Shown here one piece after another: positions 1-9,786 of a stretch of 64,000 nucleotides of DNA (the first letter of the stretch is position 1; every line of letters starts with the position of its first letter). Under the pieces are notes generated by a model, which saw only the letters and a program-made list of their open reading frames with translations, did not search any database and had not been told where the DNA came from. The translations under genes were made by a program, and so were the position numbers. Origin of the DNA: Flavobacterium sp. A45 (GTDB lineage: Bacteria > Bacteroidota > Bacteroidia > Flavobacteriales > Flavobacteriaceae); the NCBI RefSeq assembly GCF_002001005.1, contig NZ_MUNX01000063.1, positions 1 through 64,000 on the forward strand. The letters are read 5' to 3'.

Positions 1-28
1 TCATTCATTTAAAGTAAATTATATTGTA

Positions 29-2224
29 ATGAAAACTGCATTCAAAAAAAAAATACTTTCTCTTTTTGTTGTAATAATTTTCAATACGACATTTACAATC
101 AATGATCATAATTCTCCAAAAAAAGAATTTAAAAAAAACTACCTTCAAAACACCTACTTATCTACGTCTATTTTCATAACAGACTCCCCCATAATCAAAG
201 CAACTGGAAATCAAATATATTGTCCCAAATCCAGCATTAAAATAGTCACAGATATAAGTATTAATGACCCTGCAGAGAATAGCATTAACGCAATAAATAT
301 CCAGATATCCTCAGGATACGTAATAGGTGAAGATTTATTAACTCTTACAGGCTCACATCCAAGCATAATATCAAATTGGGATACAGAAACAGGAAAACTA
401 TCCCTTACGAGTTTAAATGGAAATCCACTACCTCATTCAGATTTTATCAAGGCTGCAAAGGATGTCGAATTTAGAAACAGTTCTGCAACACCAAGTGGCA
501 TTCGAAATTTCTCCATAAATTTAGGCAAATCAAATTACCTTCCCTCAACCAACCATTACTATCAATTTGTTTCCAATCCTGGTATTTCATGGGGAAATGC
601 TAAAAGAGCTGCCGAATCAAGTTCTTACTATGGATTAAAAGGATACTTAGCAACTATTACCACATTAGACGAAGCCAAATTTGTGGGAGAGCAACTCTCC
701 GGAAACGGCTGGTTAGCTGGAAGTGACGCTCTAAAAGAAGGAGAATGGAGATGGGAATCTGGACCAGAAACAGGAACAATTTTTTGGAACGGATATGAAG
801 CAGGTTACACCTCAACTTTCGCATATTGGAATAACTATAAAGAACCTAATAATGGAGGAGTTATAAAAGACTTCATAACAGGAATTGAAAATTACACCTA
901 TATAACAGATCCAGACAATGGTAAAAAAGGGACATGGAACGACATAGAACTTTATGGCGTGAAAGACCCAACAAAGTTCAACCATCCAAAAGGATACATT
1001 GTAGAATATGGAGGTATGCCTGGAGATCCCCCACTACAAATGTCAGCCAGCACTACTTTAACAATGCTTGCAATTACCGGCACGACAGCACCTCAAATTT
1101 GCAATTCAGGGAGTAGCAATCTCGAGGCCACAACCTCTGCAGGAACAATCAATTGGTATGACACTGCAATTGGCGGAAATACAATTGCCACTGGTACAAA
1201 TTTCAAAACACCAATCTTAAACACCTTAACAACCTATTATGTAGAGAGCACTATTACCGGTTGCAAAACCCAAAGAACTCCAATTGATGTAATAGTAAAT
1301 TCTGTCCCAAACATAACTTCTGAAACTGTACTTTCTCCTGTTTGTGGTTTAGGTATTTTTTTCTTAAAAGCTACAGCTAATGAAGGAATAATAAATTGGT
1401 TTCCAACAAATTCAGGAGGTACTATTTTAGGAACTGGATTCACTTACATTACGCCACAAGTTTCTACAAGCACCACTTTTTACGCAGAAGCAAACAACAA
1501 TAACTGCATATCATTAACAAGAACACCATTTAAAATTGAGATTTATCCGCTTCCTCCAGTGACAGATCAACAAGTCCCAATATGCATTCCTGGTTCAGTT
1601 GAGTTGAATGCCTCTATTCCCAACATGACTTATCTTTGGAACACCGGTGAAACCTCTCAAACCATTGACGTTTCAACAATTGGAATTTATACAGTAGATG
1701 TAACCAGTCCAGCCCCAGAAAACTGCACTAACACAAAAAAAATTACCGTAGCAGAGAACAACAAACCCGAAATAAAGAATATAAAAGTTAACGAAACAAC
1801 CGTAACCATAGAACTAATAAAAAGTGAAGATTATTTTGAGTATTCAATAGACGGCGTTAATTATCAAAGTTCAAATATTTTTACGAATGCTCCCAGCGGA
1901 TTACAGACTGCTAATGTTCGAGAAATTAATCAATGTAGTTTTGATAGCGAACCTTTCATAGTCATCATTGTGCCAAAATATTTCACTCCAAACAATGACG
2001 GATTTAATGATGTCTGGGAAATAAAAGGATTATTAAACTATCCCTTGGCTGAAGTCACTCTTTTTGATCGTTATGGAAAATTAATTACCAAACTCAATAA
2101 TCGTAATCGAAGCTGGGATGGCACTTTTAACAAAAGTCCCTTACCTGCAACGGATTATTGGTATGTATTAAAATTGGATTCAAATAGCCCAGAAGTCAAA
2201 GGACATTTTTCATTGAAGAGATAA
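29..2224 (+). CDS. T9SS type B cargo protein with C-type lectin-like and Ig-like domains
   Basis: Predicted secreted cell-surface protein of 731 aa. A signal peptide covers about residues 1-23. A C-type lectin-like domain follows at about 174-328, with the SWGNAKRAAES start and a WNDIELYG-type Trp motif near its end. Two copies of the CHU_C-associated Ig-like domain (INWYDTAIGG and INWFPTNSGG motifs) lie at about 353-510, with a further Ig-like stretch to about 590. The last 80 residues begin YFTPNNDGFNDVWEI and end GHFSLKR, which is the gliding-associated type B sorting domain recognised by the type IX secretion system. From the family this predicts export across the outer membrane and surface attachment; the ligand is unknown. 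It converges on folK-dNK with no spacer. Only 28 bases of upstream sequence are in the window, so the promoter cannot be judged. Confidence 0.85.
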   Translation: MKTAFKKKILSLFVVIIFNTTFTINDHNSPKKEFKKNYLQNTYLSTSIFITDSPIIKATGNQIYCPKSSIKIVTDISINDPAENSINAINIQISSGYVIGEDLLTLTGSHPSIISNWDTETGKLSLTSLNGNPLPHSDFIKAAKDVEFRNSSATPSGIRNFSINLGKSNYLPSTNHYYQFVSNPGISWGNAKRAAESSSYYGLKGYLATITTLDEAKFVGEQLSGNGWLAGSDALKEGEWRWESGPETGTIFWNGYEAGYTSTFAYWNNYKEPNNGGVIKDFITGIENYTYITDPDNGKKGTWNDIELYGVKDPTKFNHPKGYIVEYGGMPGDPPLQMSASTTLTMLAITGTTAPQICNSGSSNLEATTSAGTINWYDTAIGGNTIATGTNFKTPILNTLTTYYVESTITGCKTQRTPIDVIVNSVPNITSETVLSPVCGLGIFFLKATANEGIINWFPTNSGGTILGTGFTYITPQVSTSTTFYAEANNNNCISLTRTPFKIEIYPLPPVTDQQVPICIPGSVELNASIPNMTYLWNTGETSQTIDVSTIGIYTVDVTSPAPENCTNTKKITVAENNKPEIKNIKVNETTVTIELIKSEDYFEYSIDGVNYQSSNIFTNAPSGLQTANVREINQCSFDSEPFIVIIVPKYFTPNNDGFNDVWEIKGLLNYPLAEVTLFDRYGKLITKLNNRNRSWDGTFNKSPLPATDYWYVLKLDSNSPEVKGHFSLKR

Positions 2225-3361
2225 TTACAGATTCTTTTTCTCTTGAATTTTATTCAAAATAAAAAGATAGTCTTCTTGATTGTTTACAAAATCACGATCG
2301 GAAACATCTATCACCAAAACATTCAAATCCGTTTGGTTTTTGATGTATTCCAAGTAACCTCTGTTTATTTTTTCCAGATAATCAGCCGTAATATCCTGTT
2401 CATAGCTTCTGCCTCGGTTTTTTATATTTTGTAATAAACGAGTTGTATTTTGATAGAGATAAATATACAAATCAGGCTTTGGCATTTCTTTATAAATAAT
2501 ATCAAATAGTGTTCGATACAATCGAAATTCGTCTTCTTCCAATGTAATTTTAGAAAACAGTAGCGATTTAAAAATATGGTAATCGGCAATAATAAAATCT
2601 TTGAACAAATCAAATTGTGACAAATCATCCGATAACTGCTGGTATCTATCCGCCAAAAAAGACATTTCTAGCGAAAAAGCATATCGCCCTTGATCTTCAT
2701 AAAATTTAGGCAAAAACGGATTATCGGCAAAACGTTCCAAAACTGTTTTCGCATTAAAATCCTGAGCCATTTTTAGTGCCAAAGTTGATTTTCCCGCACC
2801 AATATTACCTTCTATTGCAATGTAATTATACTGGTTCAATATTACTGCATCCAAAGGACATTTCAATTTTTGGACTACTTTACAAATACTGTCATCAGGC
2901 GTAATCAGGATTAACTCTGAAATTGTTTTTTTTAAAACAGGATGTACCCAATCTAATTTCAAATCCTGAAAAGGCAACAGAACAAATTTTCGGTTTTGCA
3001 TTAGCGGATGCGGAATTTTAAGATGCTCAAAATCAAGAATTCCATCATCAAAAGCAATCAAATCTATATCAATAATCCTAGATTGATAGCCCACATTTTC
3101 ATTGCGAATACGACCCAGTTTTTTTTCCACTTGCAAAGCCAACTCCAAGATTTTCTGAGCAGAATAAGCGGTATGCATAACCAAGGCGCAATTATAAAAC
3201 GCCTCACTTTCAAAACCCCAAGAAGGAGTTTCATATAAATTCGAAACTTTTATAATAGTACCGATTTCACGATGAATCAATTCAAGACATAATTCTATGT
3301 TTTTCAAACGATTGCCTTGATTGCTCCCTAGAGATAAAATAACTTGATGCTGTGATTCCAT
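2225..3361 (-). CDS. folK: Fusion of HPPK (FolK) and deoxynucleoside kinase
   Basis: Bifunctional enzyme of 378 aa. The N-terminal 135 residues are 6-hydroxymethyl-7,8-dihydropterin pyrophosphokinase, the folate-pathway step before dihydropteroate synthase: ILSLGSNQGNR at the start, RIIDIDLIAFDD with the metal-binding Asp pair, then IPHPLMQNR. The C-terminal half is a deoxynucleoside kinase. Its P-loop EGNIGAGKST lies near residue 183, followed by LERFADNPFL and the LID-like Arg stretch NIKNRGRSYEQD near 330. I chose the ATG at 3361 over an in-frame GTG nine bases upstream because the GTG adds only three residues. The fusion is typical of Bacteroidota. The stop codon abuts the convergent T9SS gene. 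Confidence 0.92.
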   Translation of the reverse strand: MESQHQVILSLGSNQGNRLKNIELCLELIHREIGTIIKVSNLYETPSWGFESEAFYNCALVMHTAYSAQKILELALQVEKKLGRIRNENVGYQSRIIDIDLIAFDDGILDFEHLKIPHPLMQNRKFVLLPFQDLKLDWVHPVLKKTISELILITPDDSICKVVQKLKCPLDAVILNQYNYIAIEGNIGAGKSTLALKMAQDFNAKTVLERFADNPFLPKFYEDQGRYAFSLEMSFLADRYQQLSDDLSQFDLFKDFIIADYHIFKSLLFSKITLEEDEFRLYRTLFDIIYKEMPKPDLYIYLYQNTTRLLQNIKNRGRSYEQDITADYLEKINRGYLEYIKNQTDLNVLVIDVSDRDFVNNQEDYLFILNKIQEKKNL

Positions 3362-3400
3362 ATTAGGCACAAATTAAGGAAAAGAATTTTATAATAACAG

Positions 3401-3408
3401 TATATTTG
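3401..3408 (+). promoter_or_regulatory. Candidate -7 element TATATTTG upstream of sppA
   Basis: Matches the Bacteroidota sigma-A -7 consensus TAnnTTTG. No convincing TTG -33 element is visible, and the implied leader to the sppA start would be about 75 nt. Pattern match only. Confidence 0.4.
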
Positions 3409-3488
3409 CCCAGAGTGTTTCAATTTATTTTCAGCATTAACTGTAACAAATCAGCACTTTTTACTACTTATTAAAAAAAATATACTAT

Positions 3489-5246
3489 ATGAGATTTTTA
3501 GGAAATGTGATGGCTACCATTATTGGTATTTTTATTTTTTTCATGTTGTCTTTCTTCGGTATAGTTCTCATCGGAACTATTTTTGGAGGAGAATCTGAGG
3601 GGATTGAGGTCAAAAACAATTCGGTTATCGAATTAAACTTAGAGCACATCTCCAATGATTATGCCGGAAAATATAAAGACCCTTGGATGGATGTCTTTTC
3701 AGAGAAAAAAAATATTGGCCTTACCGATATCATCAATGCCATTGCTGCCGCAAAAACAGATAGTGACATTAAAGGTATTTCAATTTTGAATGAAGATTCA
3801 TCATTGGGATTAGCCCAAACCAAAGAGTTAAGAGAAGCTTTGAATGATTTCAAAAAATCAGGAAAGTTTGTTATGGCCTACGCCAATAATTATTCCCAAA
3901 GAGATTACTATTTAAACTCTGTTGCCAACACCATTTACTTAAATCCTGTCGGTGATTTTGATTTTAAAGGACTATCTACAGAAATAATGTTTTTCAAAGA
4001 TTTACAGGAAAAGTCAGGAGTAAAAATGGAAGTTATTCGTCATGGGAAATATAAAAGTGCCGTTGAGCCTTTCCTAGAAAACAAAATGAGTGATGCCAAT
4101 AGAGAGCAGACTACCGCTTTGTTAAATTCTGTTTGGAGTTCAATCCTTAAAGACATCTCAGCAAGTCGTCATATATCCATCGTGCGATTAAATGAAATCG
4201 CAACTGGTTTATTGGCTCGTACTCCGGAAATGGCCAAAGCCAACAAACTTATCGACATTGTCGCTTATGAAGATATGTATCATGATGCCATCAAAAAAGC
4301 TTTGAAAGTTAAAGATGATGAAGATTACAACAAAGTTTCAATAACGGATTATGCACAAAAAGTAGCTACAACATCCCTAATTTCAGACACAGACAATCAA
4401 ATTGCGGTAATTTATGCGCAGGGCGAAATTCAAAGCGGTGAAGGTGATGTCAATGTAATTGGAGAAGGTTCTATGCGACGTTCATTGCAAGAAGCCAGAA
4501 AAAGCAAAGACATAAAAGCCATTGTACTTCGTATTGATAGTCCTGGTGGAAGCGCCTTGACATCTGATTTAATATGGAGAGAAATTGAATTAACTAAAAA
4601 AGTAAAACCAGTTGTAGTATCGATGGGAAATTATGCTGCTTCAGGAGGATATTACATCGCTTGTAATGCCAATACCATTTTTGCAGAAAATAACACCATA
4701 ACAGGTTCAATTGGCGTTTTTGGAGTTTTACCCAACTTTAGCCGCTTGTCTACAAAAATAGGAATCAACACAGAGCAAGTAATGACCAATGAGAATGCTA
4801 ATTACAGCCCATTTGTTCCTTTGAATGAAAAATTCAAAGGCGTAACACTGGAAGGTGTTGAGAGAGTATATAAAACATTTGTAACTCACGTTGCCGAAGG
4901 ACGAAAAATGACATTTGCCCAAGTAGATTCAATTGCTCAAGGACGAGTTTGGACTGGTTCGGAAGCCAAGAAAATTGGATTGGTGGATAAAATTGGAAAT
5001 TTAAATGACGCTCTGAAAGAAGCCGCAACATTAGCAAAAATCAAGGATTATTCCACACAAAACTTCCCGGTTTATGAAAAAGATTTTGCCGATGTTTTTG
5101 CCAATTTCCCTTTTGCAAAATCAAAAGAAGCTTTTATAAAAGAAGAATTAGGAGAAGAAAATTATTTTATTTTGCAACAAATTAAAACAATTCAAATGCA
5201 AAAAGGAATACAAGCTCGAATGCCTTTTGAGATTTCAATCCATTAA
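3489..5246 (+). CDS. sppA: Signal peptide peptidase SppA, 67 kDa type
   Basis: Membrane-anchored serine protease that degrades cleaved signal peptides. At 585 aa it is the long, tandem-domain form. One N-terminal transmembrane segment (about residues 8-32) anchors it, with the catalytic part outside the cytoplasm. The general-base Lys is K189 in HGKYKSAVEPF of the first half. The nucleophile is S385 in NYAASGGYYIACNA of the second half, which is the split Ser/Lys dyad expected for the 67K family. The GSIGVFGVLPN stretch after the Ser is also typical. It stands alone, with its own terminator directly downstream. Confidence 0.95.
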   Translation: MRFLGNVMATIIGIFIFFMLSFFGIVLIGTIFGGESEGIEVKNNSVIELNLEHISNDYAGKYKDPWMDVFSEKKNIGLTDIINAIAAAKTDSDIKGISILNEDSSLGLAQTKELREALNDFKKSGKFVMAYANNYSQRDYYLNSVANTIYLNPVGDFDFKGLSTEIMFFKDLQEKSGVKMEVIRHGKYKSAVEPFLENKMSDANREQTTALLNSVWSSILKDISASRHISIVRLNEIATGLLARTPEMAKANKLIDIVAYEDMYHDAIKKALKVKDDEDYNKVSITDYAQKVATTSLISDTDNQIAVIYAQGEIQSGEGDVNVIGEGSMRRSLQEARKSKDIKAIVLRIDSPGGSALTSDLIWREIELTKKVKPVVVSMGNYAASGGYYIACNANTIFAENNTITGSIGVFGVLPNFSRLSTKIGINTEQVMTNENANYSPFVPLNEKFKGVTLEGVERVYKTFVTHVAEGRKMTFAQVDSIAQGRVWTGSEAKKIGLVDKIGNLNDALKEAATLAKIKDYSTQNFPVYEKDFADVFANFPFAKSKEAFIKEELGEENYFILQQIKTIQMQKGIQARMPFEISIH

Positions 5247-5266
5247 TTTTTTTAATAATAAAACTC

Positions 5267-5304
5267 AAACCCTTTCCGTTTTTGAACTGAAAGGGTTTCT
5301 TTTT
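5267..5304 (+). terminator. Rho-independent terminator after sppA
   Basis: Ten-base arms aaaccctttc (5267-5276) and gaaagggttt (5289-5298) pair perfectly around a 12-base loop and are followed by a T-rich run. Confidence 0.85.
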
Positions 5305-5340
5305 ATGATAATTTTACAAAACAACTAATTAATAAACCTT

Positions 5341-5348
5341 TATTTTTG
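5341..5348 (+). promoter_or_regulatory. Candidate -7 element TATTTTTG upstream of the AsmA gene
   Basis: TAnnTTTG match 29 bases before the ATG at 5378. The -33 region is AT-rich without a clear TTG. Confidence 0.45.
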
Positions 5349-5377
5349 TAAATAATAACCCAAATTACTAAATCTCT

Positions 5378-8008
5378 ATGCTAAAGAAAATTTTAAAAAT
5401 CGTTGGAATTGTATTGGTTGTATTTACAGCTTCCTTATTTGCAATTCCTTATTTCTTTAAAGACCAAATAAAAGCCAAAATCACTGAGGCCATCAACGAA
5501 AAAGTAGATGCTAAAGTTTCTTTTGCAGATGCAGATTTGAGTTTATTCAAAAATTTCCCAAAAGCAACTGTAACCTTAGACAAATTACTGATTATCAATA
5601 AGGCTCCATTTGAAGGAGACACTTTGGTTTCTTTAGGCGAATTGAATTTAAAAATGTCAATCAAAGAATTATTCAAAGGCAAGGAAGAAGCAATGGAAAT
5701 TGAAGGAATAACTTCGAAAAACGGTTTTATCAATATTATTTTCAACAAAGATGGAATCGGAAATTTTGACATTGCCCTGAAAGATAACAAACCAAAAGAA
5801 GAAGGTAAAAGCGAGCCTATGTTGTTGAAAATTCAGAAATATCAAATTGAGAATTTCAAGTTTCAATACTTCGACGAATCTTCACAAATGAGAATGGTCA
5901 TTGACAGCTTGAACCATGAAGGAACCGGAGATTTTAGCAACTCAAAATTGGATTTAGATACCAAGTCAACGGCTAAAGTTTCATTTGACATGGGCAAAAT
6001 CAATTACATGAAGAATGTCGCCTTGTCATTGGATGCTGTTCTTGGAATTGATTTAGAGAAAAGCAAATACACTTTTAAAGAAAACAAAGCCTTAATCAAT
6101 CAATTACCATTGGAGTTTGACGGTTTCATTCAAATGGTCGATGCAGGACAAGTTTATGATTTGAAATTCAAGACACCAACTTCCTCATTCAAGAACTTTT
6201 TGGGGTTGATTCCAGCTGCCTATTCTTCGAGCTTAGATGGTGTGAAAACAACCGGAGATTTTACGGTTAACGGTTTTGCCAAAGGTATGCTTACCGATAC
6301 GACGATTCCAAAATTCAACATCGCTATTGCTTCGAACAACGGTTCGTTCCAATATCCGAGCTTACCGAAATCAGTTCAAAGTATAATAATCGATACCAAA
6401 ATTGTGAACGAAACGGGTATCATGAATGACACTTACGTTAATCTAGACAAACTTTCATTCCGAATAGATCAAGATGTTTTTAATGCAAAAGCTAAAATCA
6501 AAAACATCAGTACCAATGCTTTGGTTGATGCAGCTTTGAAAGGAACCATCAACTTGGCGAATCTTTCTAAGGCATACCCTATCAAACTAGACAAACCGCT
6601 TACCGGAATTTTGAAAGCGGATGTGACAACAAAATTTGATATGGCTTCGGTAGAGAAAAGCCAGTACCAAAACATAAACAATGCGGGGACCATCGGTTTA
6701 ACTGGATTTAATTATGCTGACGCCAATGGCAAGAATATGACCATCAGCAATGCCTTAGTACAATTCAACCCAAGCCAAGTGCATCTGAAACAATTCAATG
6801 CCAAAACAGGAAAAAGTGATCTTAGCGTAACAGGAGTTTTGGATAATTTTTATGGTTTCATGTTCAGAAAACAGGAGTTGAAAGGGAATTTCAATCTGTC
6901 TTCAAACCAACTTGCTGTTAGTGATTTCATGACAACCAGCACTGCTCCAACGGCTACAGGAACAACTGAAGCTACAGCGGCAAAAACAAAGAAATCAGAA
7001 CCATTGAAAATCCCGGCTTTCTTAAATTGTACGCTTACCGCAAAAGCCAATACCGTTTTGTATGACAACTTAACACTGAAAGATGTTTCGGGAAAAATGA
7101 TTATCAAAGACGAGAAAATTACTTTGGAAAATATAAAAACTTCCATTTTTGGAGGAAATATAGGCGCCAGTGGATCTGTTTCCACAAAAGGAAAAACACC
7201 GGTTTTTGACATGAATCTTAATTTAAATCAAGTCGATATTCAACAAAGTTTTACTCAATTGGATATGTTGAAAAAAATAGCGCCAATTGCCGGAATCGTA
7301 AACGGAAAAGTAAACACCACCATCAAATTAAATGGAAATCTTGATGCTACTGAAATGACACCAGATTTGAAAACAATTTCAGGTGATTTGATTGGACAAT
7401 TGCTTTCTACAACCATAAACTCCAACAATTCGACTTTGTTAACAGCATTGACTTCTAATTTGAAATTTATTGATTTAAACAAAGTAAATCTTAATGACAT
7501 CAAAGCAGCCCTTACTTTCAAAGACGGAAAAGTAAACGTAAAACCATTTGAAATCAAATACCAAGACATCAAAGCGGTTGTGGGCGGTTCTCATGGTTTT
7601 GACCAAAATATGGACTACAACATCAAATTTAATGTTCCTGCCAAATACCTTGGCAAAGAAGCCAATGCCTATATCTCAAAAATGTCACCAGCTGATGCTG
7701 CCAAATTTGAGAACATTCCTGTAACAGCATTGATGACCGGAACATTCAGCAATCCAAAAATCTCATCGGATATGAAAACGGCAGTGACTAACTTAACAAT
7801 GCAGTTAGCCAAACAACAATCGGATAAATTGCTTAAAAAGGGAGGCACAGCATTGGATAAATACCTAAATACCAACGCAAAACCAGGCACTGACACCACT
7901 AAAACCAATGCACAAAAAGAAGACATTAAACAGAAAGCCAGCAGTTTAATCAACGGTTTGTTCAAAAAGAAAAAACCCGCGGAACCTACAACACCTGCAA
8001 CACCATAA
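5378..8008 (+). CDS. AsmA family protein
   Basis: Large envelope protein of 876 aa with one N-terminal transmembrane segment (about residues 5-27). The body after it has the AsmA/TamB-like beta-rich pattern: an early VSFADADLSLFKNFPKATVTL segment and a late GGNIGASGSV plus PVFDMNLNLNQVDIQ region of the AsmA C-terminal domain. Known relatives bridge the inner and outer membranes and affect lipid transport; the role here is inferred. The C-terminal 60 residues are low complexity, rich in Lys, Thr and Pro. Alone in its transcription unit, between its own candidate promoter and a hairpin terminator. Confidence 0.82.
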   Translation: MLKKILKIVGIVLVVFTASLFAIPYFFKDQIKAKITEAINEKVDAKVSFADADLSLFKNFPKATVTLDKLLIINKAPFEGDTLVSLGELNLKMSIKELFKGKEEAMEIEGITSKNGFINIIFNKDGIGNFDIALKDNKPKEEGKSEPMLLKIQKYQIENFKFQYFDESSQMRMVIDSLNHEGTGDFSNSKLDLDTKSTAKVSFDMGKINYMKNVALSLDAVLGIDLEKSKYTFKENKALINQLPLEFDGFIQMVDAGQVYDLKFKTPTSSFKNFLGLIPAAYSSSLDGVKTTGDFTVNGFAKGMLTDTTIPKFNIAIASNNGSFQYPSLPKSVQSIIIDTKIVNETGIMNDTYVNLDKLSFRIDQDVFNAKAKIKNISTNALVDAALKGTINLANLSKAYPIKLDKPLTGILKADVTTKFDMASVEKSQYQNINNAGTIGLTGFNYADANGKNMTISNALVQFNPSQVHLKQFNAKTGKSDLSVTGVLDNFYGFMFRKQELKGNFNLSSNQLAVSDFMTTSTAPTATGTTEATAAKTKKSEPLKIPAFLNCTLTAKANTVLYDNLTLKDVSGKMIIKDEKITLENIKTSIFGGNIGASGSVSTKGKTPVFDMNLNLNQVDIQQSFTQLDMLKKIAPIAGIVNGKVNTTIKLNGNLDATEMTPDLKTISGDLIGQLLSTTINSNNSTLLTALTSNLKFIDLNKVNLNDIKAALTFKDGKVNVKPFEIKYQDIKAVVGGSHGFDQNMDYNIKFNVPAKYLGKEANAYISKMSPADAAKFENIPVTALMTGTFSNPKISSDMKTAVTNLTMQLAKQQSDKLLKKGGTALDKYLNTNAKPGTDTTKTNAQKEDIKQKASSLINGLFKKKKPAEPTTPATP

Positions 8009-8031
8009 ATTGTTTTAATCAAAACTATAAG

Positions 8032-8066
8032 CCGCCTACAATTTTTATGTTGTGAGGCGGTTTTTT
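8032..8066 (+). terminator. Rho-independent terminator after the AsmA gene
   Basis: Arms ccgcctacaa (8032-8041) and ttgtgaggcgg (8050-8060), with one bulged G, are followed by six T residues. Confidence 0.85.
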
Positions 8067-8152
8067 ATTAGCCTGATTTTGGACAGAAAGATTTGTTTTT
8101 TTACCATTATCCAACTAAAATTAGGATTAACGCGATTGCAATAATTATTATT

Positions 8153-8160
8153 TATATTTG
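8153..8160 (+). promoter_or_regulatory. Candidate -7 element TATATTTG for the propeller lipoprotein
   Basis: TAnnTTTG match with TTG at 8136-8138 upstream. The spacing is a little short and the implied leader is about 105 nt. Confidence 0.4.
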
Positions 8161-8268
8161 ATATAAGATAAAAGAAACAAACTTTCACCAATCTACCCCA
8201 ATTCTGTGTGTGTATCCGAAGGTTTGTAGAGCATATTTAGGAGTTATCAACAATTATAAGACAACAAT

Positions 8269-9381
8269 ATGACAAACATTGAAAGCAATAAAATATCTAG
8301 AACAAGAAATTTAATTCTAATTGTTTTGTCTTTACAAATATCATCTTGTATTGGACAAGTTAAAGAAAAACCGGTTAATCATACAACAGAAAATGGAATA
8401 AACAATAAACCAATCAATTCAAATCAAAGTACAACCTTTCCGCAAATTCACACCAATTTAAATGGAATGGTAAGGGAGTTTGTAAGGACAATGTATCAAG
8501 ACAAAAAAGGGAACTATTGGTTTGGAACAAATGGAGATGGAATTATACGCTATAATGGACAAATACTTGAAAGAATCACCATTGTTGGAATTAGTCCACA
8601 TTTTAGGGTTTTAGAGATTGTAGAAGATAAAGTAGGTAATATTTGGTTTGGAACATCCGAAGGACTCATAAAATACGATGGTATAAAATTTAAAACATTT
8701 TCATTCAAAGAAGGACTGCCAGGTGTGAATGCGGAAATTTGGGGTTTAACAATTGACAAAAACGGACTTATTTGGGTTGGGGCGACAGGAGGAGTTAGTC
8801 ATTTTAACGGTGAAAAGTTTATACCTTTTTTGTTGCCAGTTTCAAAAGTCGAAAATGCAAAACCAATGCTATCTGACAAATTGGTTTTTAAAATCATAGA
8901 AGACAAGAATGGAAATATGTGGTTTGCTACTGATGGGAATGGGATTTTTAAATATAAAAATGGAGAATTTATTCATTTAACAGCTAAAAATGAACTTACC
9001 GACAATAACGTTGCAGATATTTTAGAAGACAAACAAGGAAATATTTGGATTGGAACTTTTAATGGCGGTGTGAGCAAATTTGATGGTAAAACATATACCA
9101 ACTTCACAAAGGATGAAATTATTGCAGGTGTAGAATCTTATAATTTTTATGAAGATAGCAAAGGGAATATTTGGTTTACGGCTGAAGGTTATGGCGTTTA
9201 CCGTTATAATGGCAATAATTTCAAACAATTCACAACTGAAGATGGCTTGACATCCAATGTCACACAAAGTATTTTCGAAGATAACAAAGGCCAAGTATGG
9301 TTTGGAAGCTGGCAAGGATTAAGTATTTATGATGGAAAAATAATTTTGAATGCTAAAGACAAAGAAACTTGGACGAACTAA
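8269..9381 (+). CDS. Lipoprotein with seven two-component-regulator propeller repeats
   Basis: Predicted lipoprotein of 370 aa. The signal sequence ends in the lipobox ISSC, giving lipidation at C27. The rest is seven Reg_prop-type repeats of the form DkkGNiWfGT...G...y.G..f..f, starting with DKKGNYWFGTNGDG and ending DNKGQVWFGSWQGL. This is enough for one complete seven-bladed beta-propeller. In hybrid two-component systems such propellers form the periplasmic ligand sensor ahead of a kinase. Here no kinase domain follows and no kinase gene is adjacent, so the partner is unknown. It lies in an AT-rich accessory patch and is followed by a long palindromic element. Confidence 0.8.
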   Translation: MTNIESNKISRTRNLILIVLSLQISSCIGQVKEKPVNHTTENGINNKPINSNQSTTFPQIHTNLNGMVREFVRTMYQDKKGNYWFGTNGDGIIRYNGQILERITIVGISPHFRVLEIVEDKVGNIWFGTSEGLIKYDGIKFKTFSFKEGLPGVNAEIWGLTIDKNGLIWVGATGGVSHFNGEKFIPFLLPVSKVENAKPMLSDKLVFKIIEDKNGNMWFATDGNGIFKYKNGEFIHLTAKNELTDNNVADILEDKQGNIWIGTFNGGVSKFDGKTYTNFTKDEIIAGVESYNFYEDSKGNIWFTAEGYGVYRYNGNNFKQFTTEDGLTSNVTQSIFEDNKGQVWFGSWQGLSIYDGKIILNAKDKETWTN

Positions 9382-9384
9382 AAT

Positions 9385-9580
9385 AACTGTTGCTAACAGC
9401 TCTTACAACGGATTTGGTCAATTGACTTAATGAAAAGTAGTTTTTGTATTTGATCTGATTTGCTTCGCCTGTTCGCTATTGCTCGAATGGCAAATCCGAA
9501 AAATAAAGTTTAATTTAGTCCTAAACCCGCTTTAGTACCAGAAACCCTAAAAGAGGCATCGTAAACTAAAAACAACCAGA
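9385..9580 (+). repeat. Long imperfect palindromic intergenic element after the propeller gene
   Basis: Occupies about half of the 405-base gap 9382-9786. Perfect 8-base arms cggatttg (9409-9416) and caaatccg (9491-9498) enclose a nested pair gatttgc (9457-9463) and gcaaatc (9490-9496) with inner ttcg/cgaa. The architecture resembles the large hairpin elements often seen after accessory genes in flavobacterial genomes. It is not a canonical integron attC site. No ORF in the gap looks real; the remainder (9581-9753) is AT-rich and shows nothing else I can name. Confidence 0.5.
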
Positions 9581-9753
9581 AATATAATAGACAATTTACT
9601 GACTAATATTTCGCTGCTTTTTTTTACATCTGCAAAATTTTAATCACATTGACTAAGTGCAATGATTATTCTACTTTTAGCCTTCAAAAAAAAAAATTAC
9701 ATTTATTTACAATCCTTTTACATATTTTTTATACCATTTAAGTATAGAGAAAA

Positions 9754-9761
9754 TAATTTTG
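9754..9761 (+). promoter_or_regulatory. Candidate -7 element TAATTTTG for the DoxX gene
   Basis: TAnnTTTG match 25 bases before the ATG at 9787. No clear -33 TTG. Confidence 0.4.
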
Positions 9762-9786
9762 CTTAATAACAATAAATCAAAAAATA

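Noticed and set aside
5449-5790. Long antisense ORFs inside the AsmA gene (also 6850-7212, 7255-7572, 7669-8022)
   Set aside because: They are hydrophobic-looking shadows of the coding strand, with no start context or family match.
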